Notes: generated by a model not told the origin, from the sequence alone. Counted from the stretch's first letter, positions 7,181 through 16,079 are shown. The stretch: 25,363 nucleotides of DNA from an uncultured Porphyromonadaceae bacterium (GCA_900555715.1 USMC01000036.1:1-25363); one strand, 5' to 3'. Numbers and translations: made by a program.

Positions 7181-7227
7181 AATAAGGACAGCAGTTAACG
7201 GAAAACTAAATATAATTTATAATAATC

Positions 7228-7500
7228 ATGAAACTGAAACCACTTGCCGACCGTGTTATCGTGCAGCCCACAGCTGCCGAAGAAGTCACCGCATCCGGCA
7301 TTATTATTCCTGATTCAGCAAAAGAGAAACCTCTGAAAGGCACAGTCATCGCAGTAGGCAACGGAACCAAAGACGAGGAAATGGTCCTCAAGGAAGGCGA
7401 CCGCGTGCTCTATGGCAAATTTGCCGGCACAGAAATTGATGTCGACGGCGAAAAAGTTCTGGTAATGCGCCAGAATGAGGTACTTGCAGTTATAGAATAA
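7228..7500 (+). CDS. groES: Co-chaperonin GroES (Cpn10)
   Basis: The 90-residue product is a full-length GroES, beginning MKLKPLADRVIVQP with the mobile-loop region EEVTASGIIIPDSAKEKPLKGTVIAVG at about 18-44 and ending in the strand KVLVMRQNEVLAVIE. Seven copies cap the GroEL ring and close the folding chamber in the cytoplasm. It is followed after 13 bp by groEL, the standard groESL operon. The 128 bp in front hold a dyad and a -24/-12-like element in place of an obvious TTTG/TAnnTTTG promoter, so heat-shock-type or special regulation is possible. The leader directly before the ATG is A/T-rich with no Shine-Dalgarno, as is usual in Bacteroidota. Confidence 0.98.
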   Translation: MKLKPLADRVIVQPTAAEEVTASGIIIPDSAKEKPLKGTVIAVGNGTKDEEMVLKEGDRVLYGKFAGTEIDVDGEKVLVMRQNEVLAVIE

Positions 7501-7513
7501 AGGAGAAACTATC

Positions 7514-9145
7514 ATGGCAAAAGAAATTAAATTCAATATCGAGGCTCGTGAAGAGCTCAAGAAAGGCGTCGACGCTCTTGCCGACGCAGTGAAGGTGACA
7601 CTTGGTCCGAAAGGTCGCAATGTAATCATCGGCAAACAGTTCGGCGCTCCGCACATCACCAAGGACGGTGTTACGGTAGCCCGTGAGGTCGAGCTCGACG
7701 AGCCCCTGCAGAATATGGGCGCACAGCTTGTCAAGGAAGTAGCATCCAAGACAGGTGACGACGCAGGCGACGGCACAACAACCGCAACTGTTCTCGCACA
7801 GGCTATCATCGGCGTAGGTCTTAAGAACGTGACTGCAGGTGCTAACCCGATGGATCTCAAGCGCGGTATTGACAAGGCTGTAGCGGAGGTCGTCAAGGGT
7901 ATTCAGGAAATGAGTACCGAAGTTGGCGATGACGTCAAGAAGATTGAAGATGTTGCCCGTGTGAGCGCCAACAACGACGAGACTATCGGTAAGCTCATCG
8001 CCGAGGCTGTCGAGAAAGTGAAGACTGAAGGCGTCATCACTGTCGACGAGGCAAAGGGTACCGAAACGACCATCGAGGTTGTAGAAGGCATGCAGTTCGA
8101 CCGCGGCTATATCTCTCCCTACTTCGTGACCGACACCGAGAAGATGGAGTGCGTGATGGACAATCCCTATATCCTCCTCTTCGACAAGAAGATTTCGAAT
8201 CTCAAAGATATTCTCCCCATCCTTGAGGCAACAGCACAGAGCGGTCGTCCGCTGCTCATCATTGCCGAGGATGTCGATCAGGACGCTCTCGCAGCTCTGG
8301 TTCTCAACCGTCTGCGCGGCTCTCTGAAGATCTGCGCCGTCAAGGCTCCCGGTTTCGGCGACCGCCGCAAGGAAATGCTTGAGGATATCGCTATCCTCAC
8401 CGGTGGCACAGTAATCAGCGAGGAAAAAGGAATGCAACTTTCGGCTGCTACTCCCGAAGACCTCGGTCATGCCAACCGTATCACTGTCAACAAGGAGACC
8501 ACTACAATCGTCAACCGCGACAGCAACAAGGAGCGCATCGCTGCCCGCGTTGCCCAGATCAAGGCTCAGATTGCCCAGACAACGAGCGACTACGACCGCG
8601 AGAAACTTCAGGAGCGTCTTGCCAAGCTCGCCGGCGGCGTAGCAGTGCTTCACGTGGGCGCACCGAGTGAGGTTGAAATGAAAGAAAAGAAAGACCGCGT
8701 CGACGATGCTCTTAGCGCAACCCGCGCAGCTATTGCCGAAGGTATTGTTCCCGGCGGAGGTGTGGCATATATCCGCTGTCTCGATTCTCTCAAAGCCCTC
8801 AAGGGCGACAATGACGACGAGCAGACCGGTATCGCTATCGTTGAGCGCGCTATCGAAGAGCCTCTGCGCCAGATTGCTGCAAATGCAGGCGTAGAAGGTG
8901 CAGTTGTCGTTCAGCGTGTACGCGACGGCAAGGGCGACTTCGGTTACAATGCCCGTACCGGCGAATACGAGAACCTTCTCGAAACCGGCGTCATCGACCC
9001 TGCCAAGGTTACCCGTGTGGCTCTTGAGAACGCTGCCTCAATCGCCGGCATGTTCCTCACAACCGAGTGCGTCATCGCCGAGAAGAAGGACGAAAATCCT
9101 GCTCCCGCAGCTCCCAATATGGGTGGCATGGGTGGCATGATGTAA
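7514..9145 (+). CDS. groEL: Chaperonin GroEL (Cpn60)
   Basis: The 543-residue product is a full-length GroEL. It starts MAKEIKFNIEAREELKKGVD and keeps the ATP site (VKVTLGPKGRNVII near 27-40, GDDAGDGTTTATVLAQ near 83-98), the apical domain segment DRGYISPYFVT near 200, GAPSEVEMKEKKDRVDDALSATRAA near 380, and the Gly-Met-rich tail GGMGGMM. It forms the double ring that folds proteins with GroES. AGGAG at 7501-7505 sits directly after the groES stop, 8 bases before the ATG, an unusually good Shine-Dalgarno for this phylum. The gene ends 17 bp before the left end of an insertion sequence, so its own terminator may have been displaced. Nothing in the reading frame is odd. Confidence 0.98.
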   Translation: MAKEIKFNIEAREELKKGVDALADAVKVTLGPKGRNVIIGKQFGAPHITKDGVTVAREVELDEPLQNMGAQLVKEVASKTGDDAGDGTTTATVLAQAIIGVGLKNVTAGANPMDLKRGIDKAVAEVVKGIQEMSTEVGDDVKKIEDVARVSANNDETIGKLIAEAVEKVKTEGVITVDEAKGTETTIEVVEGMQFDRGYISPYFVTDTEKMECVMDNPYILLFDKKISNLKDILPILEATAQSGRPLLIIAEDVDQDALAALVLNRLRGSLKICAVKAPGFGDRRKEMLEDIAILTGGTVISEEKGMQLSAATPEDLGHANRITVNKETTTIVNRDSNKERIAARVAQIKAQIAQTTSDYDREKLQERLAKLAGGVAVLHVGAPSEVEMKEKKDRVDDALSATRAAIAEGIVPGGGVAYIRCLDSLKALKGDNDDEQTGIAIVERAIEEPLRQIAANAGVEGAVVVQRVRDGKGDFGYNARTGEYENLLETGVIDPAKVTRVALENAASIAGMFLTTECVIAEKKDENPAPAAPNMGGMGGMM

Positions 9146-9162
9146 ATCCGCAACATTACACT

Positions 9163-9181
9163 AAAGAGGGTGTTGCAGAAC
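9163..9181 (+). repeat. Left terminal inverted repeat of the insertion sequence
   Basis: AAAGAGGGTGTTGCAGAAC is an exact reverse complement of 10955-10973. The outermost AAA might be target-derived, but it is symmetrical with TTT at the other end. Confidence 0.9.
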
Positions 9182-9200
9182 TCCCTCAAAAAAGTAAGCA

Positions 9201-9233
9201 AAAGCCCCAACTTTCACAAGTTGAGGCTTTTTT
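9201..9233 (+). terminator. Terminator hairpin inside the left end of the insertion sequence
   Basis: AAGCCCCAACTT (9202-9213) pairs with AAGTTGAGGCTT (9218-9229) with one mismatch and a four-base loop, followed by TTTTTT. It would stop groESL transcription before the transposase and may now act as the groEL terminator. Confidence 0.8.
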
Positions 9234-9287
9234 ATGTCCATAAAATTTTGTAATTTTATGGTGTTCAAACTAATAATCACAAAGTTA

Positions 9288-10823
9288 ATGTATAAATCTT
9301 ACATAACCAACGACACGTTGCTTTTTCCGCCTAATCTGGGAGATTTTATTCCACAGGATGCACCGGCAAGGCTGATTTCGGAGATAGTCGACCTTATGGA
9401 TCTGAAAGAGATTCACGCCAGTTATTCAACATCTTCGGACGGACAACCACCATATCATCCGGCAATGCTGCTGAAGGTGGTGATTTTCGGATATATGAAC
9501 AATATTTTTTCAACGAGAGGTCTGGAGTCAGCCATGACCCGCGACGCCCATCTTATATGGCTCTCGTCCTACCAGTTTCCCGACCATACGACAATCAGCA
9601 GATTCAAGACCCGCTGTATGCCCCATATCAAGGTGATTTTCACCCGTCTTGTCACTATACTCGCGGAACGCGGCGAAATAAAGTTGACCGAAGACCTATA
9701 TATTGACGGGACGACAATCCGGTCACGCGCTGCCCGTCGCCGGATAAAGTGGCGCAGCAATGCCGAGAAGTTCGGGGCTTCAGCCGATGCCGACATACAG
9801 GAGGGAGTGAAAGCTCTGCTTGAACAGGTGGAAAACGGCGACAGTGCGGATGACAATAGCGCCGGACATGTGACCTACACAAAAGATGAGGCGCGAGAGA
9901 TTGCCGACCGCATTGAACGGAGAGCCCAAAAGGAGGGATTAAAGAAAGTCCGCGGCAAGATTACCGCCATCCGTAATGCCTGCGACCGCAAAGAAACGCA
10001 TGACAAGACATTGGAGCAATGTGCCGGCAGATGCGGTGTCGCGCCCACAGATCCCGACTGCGGCATCATGCACGCCAAGGAAGACGGATACGAGGGGATG
10101 GCGACTCCAAACTACAACGTACAGATTGCGACCCAGAACCAGTATGTCACCAACTATGGAGCGTATGACTCGGCAGAGGACAAGTCCATCGCAATGGACT
10201 TTGTCGACACCTGTGTGGAGGAAAACGGTGTCAAGCCCTCGGCTGTGGTCGAAGATGCCGGATACGGATGTGAGGAAGTGTATGTAGGTCTGGAAGAAAG
10301 GCAGATTGAGGCGGTAGTCAAGTATCCCGGCTATGATGCGGAGACTACGCGCCGTCCTGTAAAAGAAGGGCAATACGACCGACTGGCATTCAGACTCTCT
10401 CCTGACGAAAGCTCGCTGGTATGTCCTGCCGGACATATGATGAGGGTTATACGCAAGGAGGAAGCTTACACAAGAAGCGGTTTCCGCAGTGACAGTACAG
10501 TGATGACATGTGACCACTGTGACGGATGCCCGTTCAAAGAAAAGTGCATACTTACAAAGAGCAAACGTGGTGAGATACATCGCAAATTAGGCAATATCCG
10601 GGAAGAACGCAAAGCCAAAGCCAGACTCGATATGCCGGCCAATCAGGAGAAGCTAAAGCGAAGATCACGCGAACCGGAACCCGTATTCGGACAATTAAAG
10701 CATAATCATGGATACACCAGGTTCCGTCACTTCGGAAAAACCGGGGTCACGATGGATCTCGGCTTTGTCTTCATGGCGCTGAATATCCTGAAACTGCATA
10801 AAAACATGAAAAAATCGGCCTGA
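9288..10823 (+). CDS. IS1182-family-like transposase (DDE)
   Basis: From the ATG at 9288 the protein has 511 residues and starts MYKSYITNDTLLFPPN. An N-terminal DUF772-type domain (DFIPQDAPARLISEIVDLMDL and PPYHPAMLLKVVIFGYMNNIFSTRGLE, about 18-90) is followed by a DDE catalytic domain. Likely catalytic residues are Asp140 (LYIDGTTI), Asp323 (VVEDAGYG) and Glu464 (REPEPVFGQLK). A cysteine group (CDHCDGCPFKEKC) lies near 408-420. An in-frame ATG at 9234 directly abuts the T-run of a terminator, so I reject it as the start; the ATG at 9258 is also possible. The frame is intact and the residues are present, so the element may be active. The IS1182 family name is from the overall pattern and is fairly sure. 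Confidence 0.9.
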   Translation: MYKSYITNDTLLFPPNLGDFIPQDAPARLISEIVDLMDLKEIHASYSTSSDGQPPYHPAMLLKVVIFGYMNNIFSTRGLESAMTRDAHLIWLSSYQFPDHTTISRFKTRCMPHIKVIFTRLVTILAERGEIKLTEDLYIDGTTIRSRAARRRIKWRSNAEKFGASADADIQEGVKALLEQVENGDSADDNSAGHVTYTKDEAREIADRIERRAQKEGLKKVRGKITAIRNACDRKETHDKTLEQCAGRCGVAPTDPDCGIMHAKEDGYEGMATPNYNVQIATQNQYVTNYGAYDSAEDKSIAMDFVDTCVEENGVKPSAVVEDAGYGCEEVYVGLEERQIEAVVKYPGYDAETTRRPVKEGQYDRLAFRLSPDESSLVCPAGHMMRVIRKEEAYTRSGFRSDSTVMTCDHCDGCPFKEKCILTKSKRGEIHRKLGNIREERKAKARLDMPANQEKLKRRSREPEPVFGQLKHNHGYTRFRHFGKTGVTMDLGFVFMALNILKLHKNMKKSA

Positions 10824-10836
10824 ACAGACCGATTTT
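10811..10836 (+). terminator. Terminator overlapping the transposase stop codon
   Basis: AAAATCGG (10811-10818) pairs with CCGATTTT (10829-10836), and the loop holds the TGA stop at 10821-10823. The T-run is the 3' arm itself. It ends the transposase message and shields susD, which is read toward it. Confidence 0.65.
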
Positions 10837-10954
10837 CACATATTTCATTCTTTTGGTCAAATTTTAAACTCTCGAGAACCGAAAATTCGGTCGGAATCAG
10901 ATAATTTCAATGTTTGACGTGAATAGTCAATTCTCAGGCTCTTTGAATTGAGAG

Positions 10955-10973
10955 GTTCTGCAACACCCTCTTT
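10955..10973 (-). repeat. Right terminal inverted repeat of the insertion sequence
   Basis: It is an exact reverse complement of 9163-9181 and ends 19 bp before the susD stop codon. Confidence 0.9.
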
Positions 10974-10992
10974 GTTCATTGAAGGAAAGGTG

Positions 10993-12615
10993 TTATTTGT
11001 AACGCTTGGTATCCCACCAGACGCGGACATTGGCACCATCGCCCTGCCCCTGGTTGTTTGCAGGGTTGAGTGAGTTGTCTGCGTTGTCGCGGTATTCCGC
11101 GTCGCAATAGCGTATTTTCTTGATGAATTCGCCTTTAGCAGGATTTATTGACGGGTCTTCACTCTGGATGATGGGGGTCAGCTTAGGATAACCGGTGCGG
11201 CGGCACTCTGCCCATGCCTCGATACCGTTTGGATAGTTGGCGAGCCACTTCTGTGTGATGATGCGCTCCAGCTTTTCCTCTGCGGAGGCAGATTCATCCC
11301 AAGCTGCTTTGCCGGTCGTGATATAAGTCTCGTCGTCAGCAGTAGAGTAGAGAGAAGCGTCCACGGGAGCGCGTTCTTCGGCGAAAGAGGCGCGGATACC
11401 GGCTTCATAGTTTGTCTTTATGTCACCTGCTCCACTGAAGCCGCGAAGACCGGCTTCTGCTTTGAGCTGACATACTTCCGCATAATTCATTACTTTCATG
11501 TCAAGCGCGACCTTTGTCGAACCAAGCTCTCCGGAAGGGATCCAAGTCGGGAATGCCTGCAGACCGAATGTGCTGGAGTTGTTTTCAGGCATATAGGGTC
11601 CCCATCCGTCGGCGTCTTGCTGCTGGATCATGGTGACAGGCATGCCGTTGGGACATCCCTGGAAGGCTTCTCCCTTGAATGAAGGTTTTGGGTCTTTCTG
11701 GTTAGCCCACCAGCCTTTTGTCTGACCGAACCAAAGAATCATGCGGGGGTCTGTAACGGTACTGTTGTGCTTGAGTATATTTTCCATTGTTTTGCTCATG
11801 GCGAAGCCGTTCCAGTTGCAAATCATATACAGTGGGTGTCCCCAGACACCAGAGCCGTCGATACGGACAGTGGCGTTGTCATCGTTACTGTTCATCACGC
11901 CTGCTGCAAGTGCGGCTTCTGCTTCTGTCTTTGCTTTGTCAGGGTCGATATATGAAATACGCATTGCATAGCGCAGACGCAGAGAGTTGGCAAATTTAAT
12001 CCATTTCTGGATGTCACCGGCATAAATCAGGTCGTTGTTTGCCGAAACAAGCTCCTGACCGCTCAGGTTCTTGCCAAGGATTTCCGCAGCCTCTTTAAGT
12101 TCGTTGAATACATCGTAGTAGATGTCTTTCTGTGTGTCATATCCGGGCGCTTCGAGACCTGTGCCAGCTTCAGAGTAGGGAATGTCACCGAAAAGGTCTG
12201 TCATTCCTATCGTTCCGTAGGCGAGAGTGATGCGTGCCATCTGATAGAGATTTGTGTATGCGGGATTCTCTTCGGCTAATTTTCCGATGACTTTTTTATG
12301 CTTCAGTGTATTGTAATAGGGTTCCCAGAAGCCGGCTTGCGCCCAGCTGTCATTATAGGCATAGCGACCGGTAGGAAAGGCGGCTTCGACGTTGGAAAAG
12401 AACTGACAGTAGAATTGTGAATACAGACCGTCTCCACGCTGATAGGGACCTGAATCGGTGTTTACTCCTGTTTCCTGGATGTATGGCAGGATGTATGCCG
12501 GGCTGACAGTCACCAGAGAGTTGGGGTCGGTATTCATCTTGTCGAAGCCGTCGGTGCAGGCTGTAAGAGGCAGGAATGCCGTGCAGCCGATTATGATTTG
12601 CTTATATATTTTCAT
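10993..12615 (-). CDS. SusD/RagB-like outer-membrane lipoprotein
   Basis: From the ATG at 12615 the protein has 540 residues and starts MKIYKQIIIGCTAFLPLTACTDGFDKMNTDPN. The lipobox LTAC gives a lipidated Cys near residue 20. The upstream ATG at 12642 would overlap susC and put extra charged residues before the signal, so I reject it. Hallmarks of the SusD-like group 2 family are the NTDPNS start, YxxLKHKKVIGKL, the TPR-type helices, EVCQLKAEAGLRG near 395, and the near-C-terminal IITQKWLANYPNGIEAWAECRRTGYPKL. It sits on the cell surface as the lid of the SusC barrel and picks up the ligand. It follows susC after 13 bp, so they form one operon. The ligand cannot be read directly; the divergent peptidase gene hints at peptides. 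The right end of the insertion sequence lies 19 bp past its stop. Confidence 0.93.
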   Translation of the reverse strand: MKIYKQIIIGCTAFLPLTACTDGFDKMNTDPNSLVTVSPAYILPYIQETGVNTDSGPYQRGDGLYSQFYCQFFSNVEAAFPTGRYAYNDSWAQAGFWEPYYNTLKHKKVIGKLAEENPAYTNLYQMARITLAYGTIGMTDLFGDIPYSEAGTGLEAPGYDTQKDIYYDVFNELKEAAEILGKNLSGQELVSANNDLIYAGDIQKWIKFANSLRLRYAMRISYIDPDKAKTEAEAALAAGVMNSNDDNATVRIDGSGVWGHPLYMICNWNGFAMSKTMENILKHNSTVTDPRMILWFGQTKGWWANQKDPKPSFKGEAFQGCPNGMPVTMIQQQDADGWGPYMPENNSSTFGLQAFPTWIPSGELGSTKVALDMKVMNYAEVCQLKAEAGLRGFSGAGDIKTNYEAGIRASFAEERAPVDASLYSTADDETYITTGKAAWDESASAEEKLERIITQKWLANYPNGIEAWAECRRTGYPKLTPIIQSEDPSINPAKGEFIKKIRYCDAEYRDNADNSLNPANNQGQGDGANVRVWWDTKRYK

Positions 12616-12628
12616 GGTTAATCTTGAT

Positions 12629-15600
12629 TTAGAATTTAACATTTAAGGCGAAACCGAATGTACGGGTAGGAGGTGTCGAACCAAGTTCGAATGCCTGTGC
12701 GTAGTCATCGCGTGAAAGTGCGGACTCTGCATTGACGGGAGCGTTCTTGTAGAAGTAGAAGAGGTCGCGTCCGACAGCAGAAATTCTGACAGTTTTCAGA
12801 GGAGTGTGCATGAGCCATTTCTTAGGAAGATTCCATCCTATAGACATTTCGCGTAATTTGACGTATGTGCCGTCATACATGAATTCTTCGGCAACGCCGT
12901 TCGGTCCGCAGACGCTTGTCCAGTATTCCTCAGCTGTGATCTGCGTGGTGTTGGGCTGACCTGTCGCCTCGACAATGCCTGGAACGACCATGCCGTCGCG
13001 ACCGTCGAGAGAACGTTTGGAATTACCCATCTGGGTAGCATAGTTGTCTGTCATCGATATGAAGTCGCCTCCCTTACGGACATCTATCAGAGCGGAGAGA
13101 GTAATGTCTTTCCACCGGAGATTTGTGCCTATAGAGCCGGTCCAGTCGGGCATCATGTTTCCGATGACTTTATCGGTTTCCTTTATCGGAAGTCCGTTTG
13201 CGTCAATCAGGATGTTGCCTTTTTCGTCACGTTTGAAAGCATTGCCGGCAACGATGTCTCCGAAGTTGCCGCCATTCTGGACGACGACGGATGCGATGCG
13301 GACGCCGCCGATTGAGTGACGTTCGATACCTGTGTAAAGTTCTGCACATTCGGTTTTATTCATGCCCCAGTTGAGATTGACATCCCATTGCCAGTCGCGG
13401 GTCCTGATCGGGGTTGTGGAAATCATTAATTCGACGCCATGGCTTTTCATCTTGCCTGCGTTGATATTCTTGCTTGTGAATCCTGAGCTGACGGGGATAT
13501 TGAGGCTAAGAATCTGGTTTGTCGTCTGTGAATTGTAGTATGTGAAGTCGATGCCGAAGCGTCCGCCGAGCATACGGTAGTCCAGACCGACTTCGAAGGA
13601 TGTTGTTTTTTCCGGTTTCAGGTCGCTGAGTGGCTGCCATCCGGGAAGTCTCATTTCAAGAACAGAACCTCCGTTGACGTAGCTGGTGTGGCTTGAATAT
13701 ACGTAGGCAAGAGAGTATGCGTTTGTATCGTTACCTACCATCGCCCATGAACTGCGCACTTTGAGGAAGTCTACGAAGTCGGGCATCCTGACCATTTCGG
13801 AAATGATGGCGCTCAGGCTGAAAGACGGGTAGAAGTAAGAGCGGTTATCCTTGCTGAGTGTGGACGACCAGTCGTTGCGTCCCGTCACATCAAGATAAAG
13901 CATGCTTTTCCAGCCTATGTTGGCACTTGCGAAGAGAGACTGGATTTCTTTTTTGCTATAGTTTTCGCCGGGAATGCGTCCGTCGCCGTTGCTGAGGGCG
14001 AGCCATCCGGGGATTTCAAGCATACCAGCCTGTGAGTAGAGGCGTTCGTACTTTGTGTTGTAGACGGAAGTACCGGCATTGGCTGTGACGGAGAAGTCGC
14101 CGATGTTCTTGTTGAAGTTCAGGATCAGGTCGGCATTGAACTCCTGATTGCTGCTGCGTGATGTGTTGTACTGGTTTGTGGTGTTGGAACCATCAGGCAG
14201 ATAGATGGCACGTGTCTTATAGTTTGTGTTGAAGTAATCAATGCCTGCGCGACCTGTGAGTGAGAGATAGTCGGTGAAATGAATCGTAGCCCTTATCTGG
14301 CCGATGAGACGGTTGAGTATGTTGCTGTTTCCGTTTTCGGACATTACGAGTCCGTAGGGGTTGGAGTACATGTCGGATGGTCCCGACCAGTTCATCGTGC
14401 GGTTCTTGGAGTTGATGAAGTCCTCCCGTAGGTCGGACATGCGTATGCCTCGCGGAATGACCGTGAGTTGCTTCATCAGACCGTATTCGCCCTGTCCCGG
14501 AGTGTTTTCGCGTTTTTCGCGCATGTAGTTGATTTTAGCACCGACGGTAAGCCATTTGTTGTTGAACTCGGTGTTCAGGTCGAAGTATTGCCGGTTGATT
14601 TCATGACCGGGCGTGATACCGTCGTTGCGGGAGTCGGTGAAGGAAAGCCTGCCGGTTATGTTTTCGGATCCGGCAGAAGCCGTAATGGTGTTAGACATCA
14701 GTGTTCCGGTTTCGTAGAACTCCCTGATGTAGTCTTTTTGGGGAAGGAGAGCCACCTGGCTGTAGTTGGTGTCGCCATAGATTGCATTACGCCAATGGTC
14801 AACCATCTGGCCGGTCATAGCGGGACCCCAGCTGCCTTTGGCGCTTGTGGAGAAGTTGCCGCCTGAGCCTTGACCGTAGGTGTTCTGATATTCGTAAGGA
14901 CTGTATATTTTCGAAAATTCATAGTTGCCGTTGTATTCGATTTCCAGCGGCTGTCCTTGCTTGCCCTTTTTGGTAGTTATGATTATAGCGCCGCTTTGTG
15001 CGCGTGAGCCGTAAAGTGCGGCTGCATTCGCACCTTTCAGGACAGATATGCTTTCGATGTCCTCTGGATTGATCATCGCCGCAGCTCCTGAAACATCTGT
15101 GCCGCCCCATTCGCCGGCTGTATCCTGCGCGCCGTCGTTGACAGGCACACCATCGACAACCCAGAGGGGCTGGTTCTTGCCGCTGATGGAGTTCAGACCG
15201 CGCATGACAATGCGGGTTGAGCCGCCCATGCCGCCGCCTGATTGTGAGATCTGCACACCGGCTACTTTGCCTTGCAGCATGTTGGCGACGCTCAGGCTCT
15301 TGTTTTCCTGCATTGCGTCGGTTCTTACTTCCTGCATAGCATAACCGAGGGCTTTTTTCTCGCGTTTGATGCCAAGCGCCGAGACAACGACTTCTGTCAG
15401 TTGTTCAGATGATGGAGTAATCGTGATATTCAGGTCTCCGTCTGCCGGAACCTCAACAGTTTTGTAGCCGATAAATGAAACCTCTAAAAGTGAATTGCCC
15501 GAAGGAACGGCAATGCTAAAGTTGCCGTCGATGTTGGTGACTGTGGCAATTTTGGTACCCTTTACTGCTACTTTCGCACCGATGACAGGCTGCCCTTCCT

Positions 15601-15757
15601 CATCAAGGATTGTGCCGCTTGCTTTCAGATTCTGTTGCTGGACTTCGCCGGTCCGTTCAGAAATTCCGGAATAGGCATACGGGCTGCCGATACTTAAAAT
15701 TCCGCATAAGATAGAAATCGAGATCACTACCCGTTTGCATTGTGAATGTTTTTTCAT
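12629..15757 (-). CDS. SusC/RagA-like TonB-dependent outer-membrane transporter
   Basis: The 1042-residue protein has a signal peptide (about 1-30) and a carboxypeptidase-regulatory-like beta-sandwich (GTILDEEGQPVIGAKVAVKG to SFIGYKTVEV, about 48-104). A TonB-box region follows (LTEVVVSALGIKREKKALGYA, about 120-140). The plug domain shows VANMLQGKVAGVQIS, VMRGLNSISGKNQPLWVVDGVPV and the SVLKGANAAALYGSRA motif near 240-255. The rest is the 22-strand barrel, ending in the outer-membrane signal RTFGFALNVKF with a final Phe. It imports a ligand caught by the adjacent SusD protein, powered by TonB-ExbBD. Length is normal for the family. It diverges from the peptidase gene. Its promoter has a C8 tract in the -33 position, which could allow phase-variable expression. 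No anti-sigma/ECF pair or hybrid two-component regulator is visible nearby. Confidence 0.95.
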   Translation of the reverse strand: MKKHSQCKRVVISISILCGILSIGSPYAYSGISERTGEVQQQNLKASGTILDEEGQPVIGAKVAVKGTKIATVTNIDGNFSIAVPSGNSLLEVSFIGYKTVEVPADGDLNITITPSSEQLTEVVVSALGIKREKKALGYAMQEVRTDAMQENKSLSVANMLQGKVAGVQISQSGGGMGGSTRIVMRGLNSISGKNQPLWVVDGVPVNDGAQDTAGEWGGTDVSGAAAMINPEDIESISVLKGANAAALYGSRAQSGAIIITTKKGKQGQPLEIEYNGNYEFSKIYSPYEYQNTYGQGSGGNFSTSAKGSWGPAMTGQMVDHWRNAIYGDTNYSQVALLPQKDYIREFYETGTLMSNTITASAGSENITGRLSFTDSRNDGITPGHEINRQYFDLNTEFNNKWLTVGAKINYMREKRENTPGQGEYGLMKQLTVIPRGIRMSDLREDFINSKNRTMNWSGPSDMYSNPYGLVMSENGNSNILNRLIGQIRATIHFTDYLSLTGRAGIDYFNTNYKTRAIYLPDGSNTTNQYNTSRSSNQEFNADLILNFNKNIGDFSVTANAGTSVYNTKYERLYSQAGMLEIPGWLALSNGDGRIPGENYSKKEIQSLFASANIGWKSMLYLDVTGRNDWSSTLSKDNRSYFYPSFSLSAIISEMVRMPDFVDFLKVRSSWAMVGNDTNAYSLAYVYSSHTSYVNGGSVLEMRLPGWQPLSDLKPEKTTSFEVGLDYRMLGGRFGIDFTYYNSQTTNQILSLNIPVSSGFTSKNINAGKMKSHGVELMISTTPIRTRDWQWDVNLNWGMNKTECAELYTGIERHSIGGVRIASVVVQNGGNFGDIVAGNAFKRDEKGNILIDANGLPIKETDKVIGNMMPDWTGSIGTNLRWKDITLSALIDVRKGGDFISMTDNYATQMGNSKRSLDGRDGMVVPGIVEATGQPNTTQITAEEYWTSVCGPNGVAEEFMYDGTYVKLREMSIGWNLPKKWLMHTPLKTVRISAVGRDLFYFYKNAPVNAESALSRDDYAQAFELGSTPPTRTFGFALNVKF

Positions 15758-15863
15758 GATATTAGAAAATTATGAAATAAATAACTGTTTTTGCTTAATG
15801 AATATTGTCTTAAGTTAAATTTTTCAGGTTGAATTATTTTTAAGGTTTGTCATAACTTAGTGG

Positions 15864-15898
15864 CAAAGTTACAAGTAAGTTTGCAAATGAGGGGGGGG
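15864..15898 (-). promoter_or_regulatory. susC promoter with a C8 tract at the -33 position
   Basis: The minus strand carries TAACTTTG (15864-15871), a perfect TAnnTTTG box. The 19 bases upstream of it are followed by eight C in a row (G at 15891-15898 on the plus strand), just where a TTTG -33 element normally lies. Transcription would start near 15857, leaving a leader of about 100 bases. Confidence 0.55.
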
Positions 15899-15951
15899 CT
15901 TAACTAAAATTATATAAAGTTGTTTTATTTTAGCAAATTCACTGCCGATAG

Positions 15952-15971
15952 CATTCGGTTCCTGCCGAATG
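15952..15971. promoter_or_regulatory. Inverted repeat between susC and the peptidase gene
   Basis: CATTCGG (15952-15958) and CCGAATG (15965-15971) are perfect arms around six bases. It lies upstream of both divergent promoters and could be an operator, though none is known to me with this sequence. Confidence 0.35.
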
Positions 15972-16027
15972 TAATTTCCGGTTCAGATGCATGCAACATT
16001 ATGAAGTTTAAGATTTTTTTTTCGAGG

Positions 16028-16059
16028 TTTGGAGGAAGGTAGTAAATTCTGTATCTTTG
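16028..16059 (+). promoter_or_regulatory. Canonical Bacteroidota promoter of the peptidase operon
   Basis: TTTG (16028-16031), 20 bases, then TATCTTTG (16052-16059) fit the TTTG-N19-21-TAnnTTTG consensus exactly. The start would be near 16066, only about 14 bases before the ATG at 16080. Confidence 0.75.
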
Positions 16060-16079
16060 CGGTAAAATATGAACCAGCT

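Larger units (their letters stand above)
9163..10973 (+). mobile_element. IS1182-family-like insertion sequence, complete
   Basis: The element is bounded by 19-bp perfect terminal inverted repeats (AAAGAGGGTGTTGCAGAAC at 9163-9181, its complement at 10955-10973), with weaker similarity continuing inward. It is 1811 bp long and carries one intact transposase gene. Just inside the left end is a terminator hairpin, and another overlaps the transposase stop, so little transcription would enter or leave. It lies between the convergent 3' ends of groEL and susD and breaks neither. I see no clear target-site duplication: the flanks read ACACT on the left and GTTCA on the right. Confidence 0.9.

Noticed and set aside
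7490..8653. Long minus-strand open frame (387 residues) across groEL
   Set aside because: It is the mirror of the highly conserved groEL gene, which explains the open frame. It shows no motif and no start context.
5279..9145. A prophage spanning the terminase and chaperonin genes
   Set aside because: No other phage gene is present, and groESL is an ordinary host operon.
9234..9287. Upstream ATG start for the transposase
   Set aside because: It touches the T-run of a terminator, and the added residues do not resemble the usual N terminus.
9158..10978. Target-site duplication around the insertion sequence
   Set aside because: The flanks ACACT and GTTCA do not match, and the AAA/TTT at the ends are part of the inverted repeat.
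16029..16079. Upstream ATG start for the peptidase
   Set aside because: It lies before the -7 box at 16052-16059, so it would not be on the message. The start at 16080 also gives a proper signal peptide.
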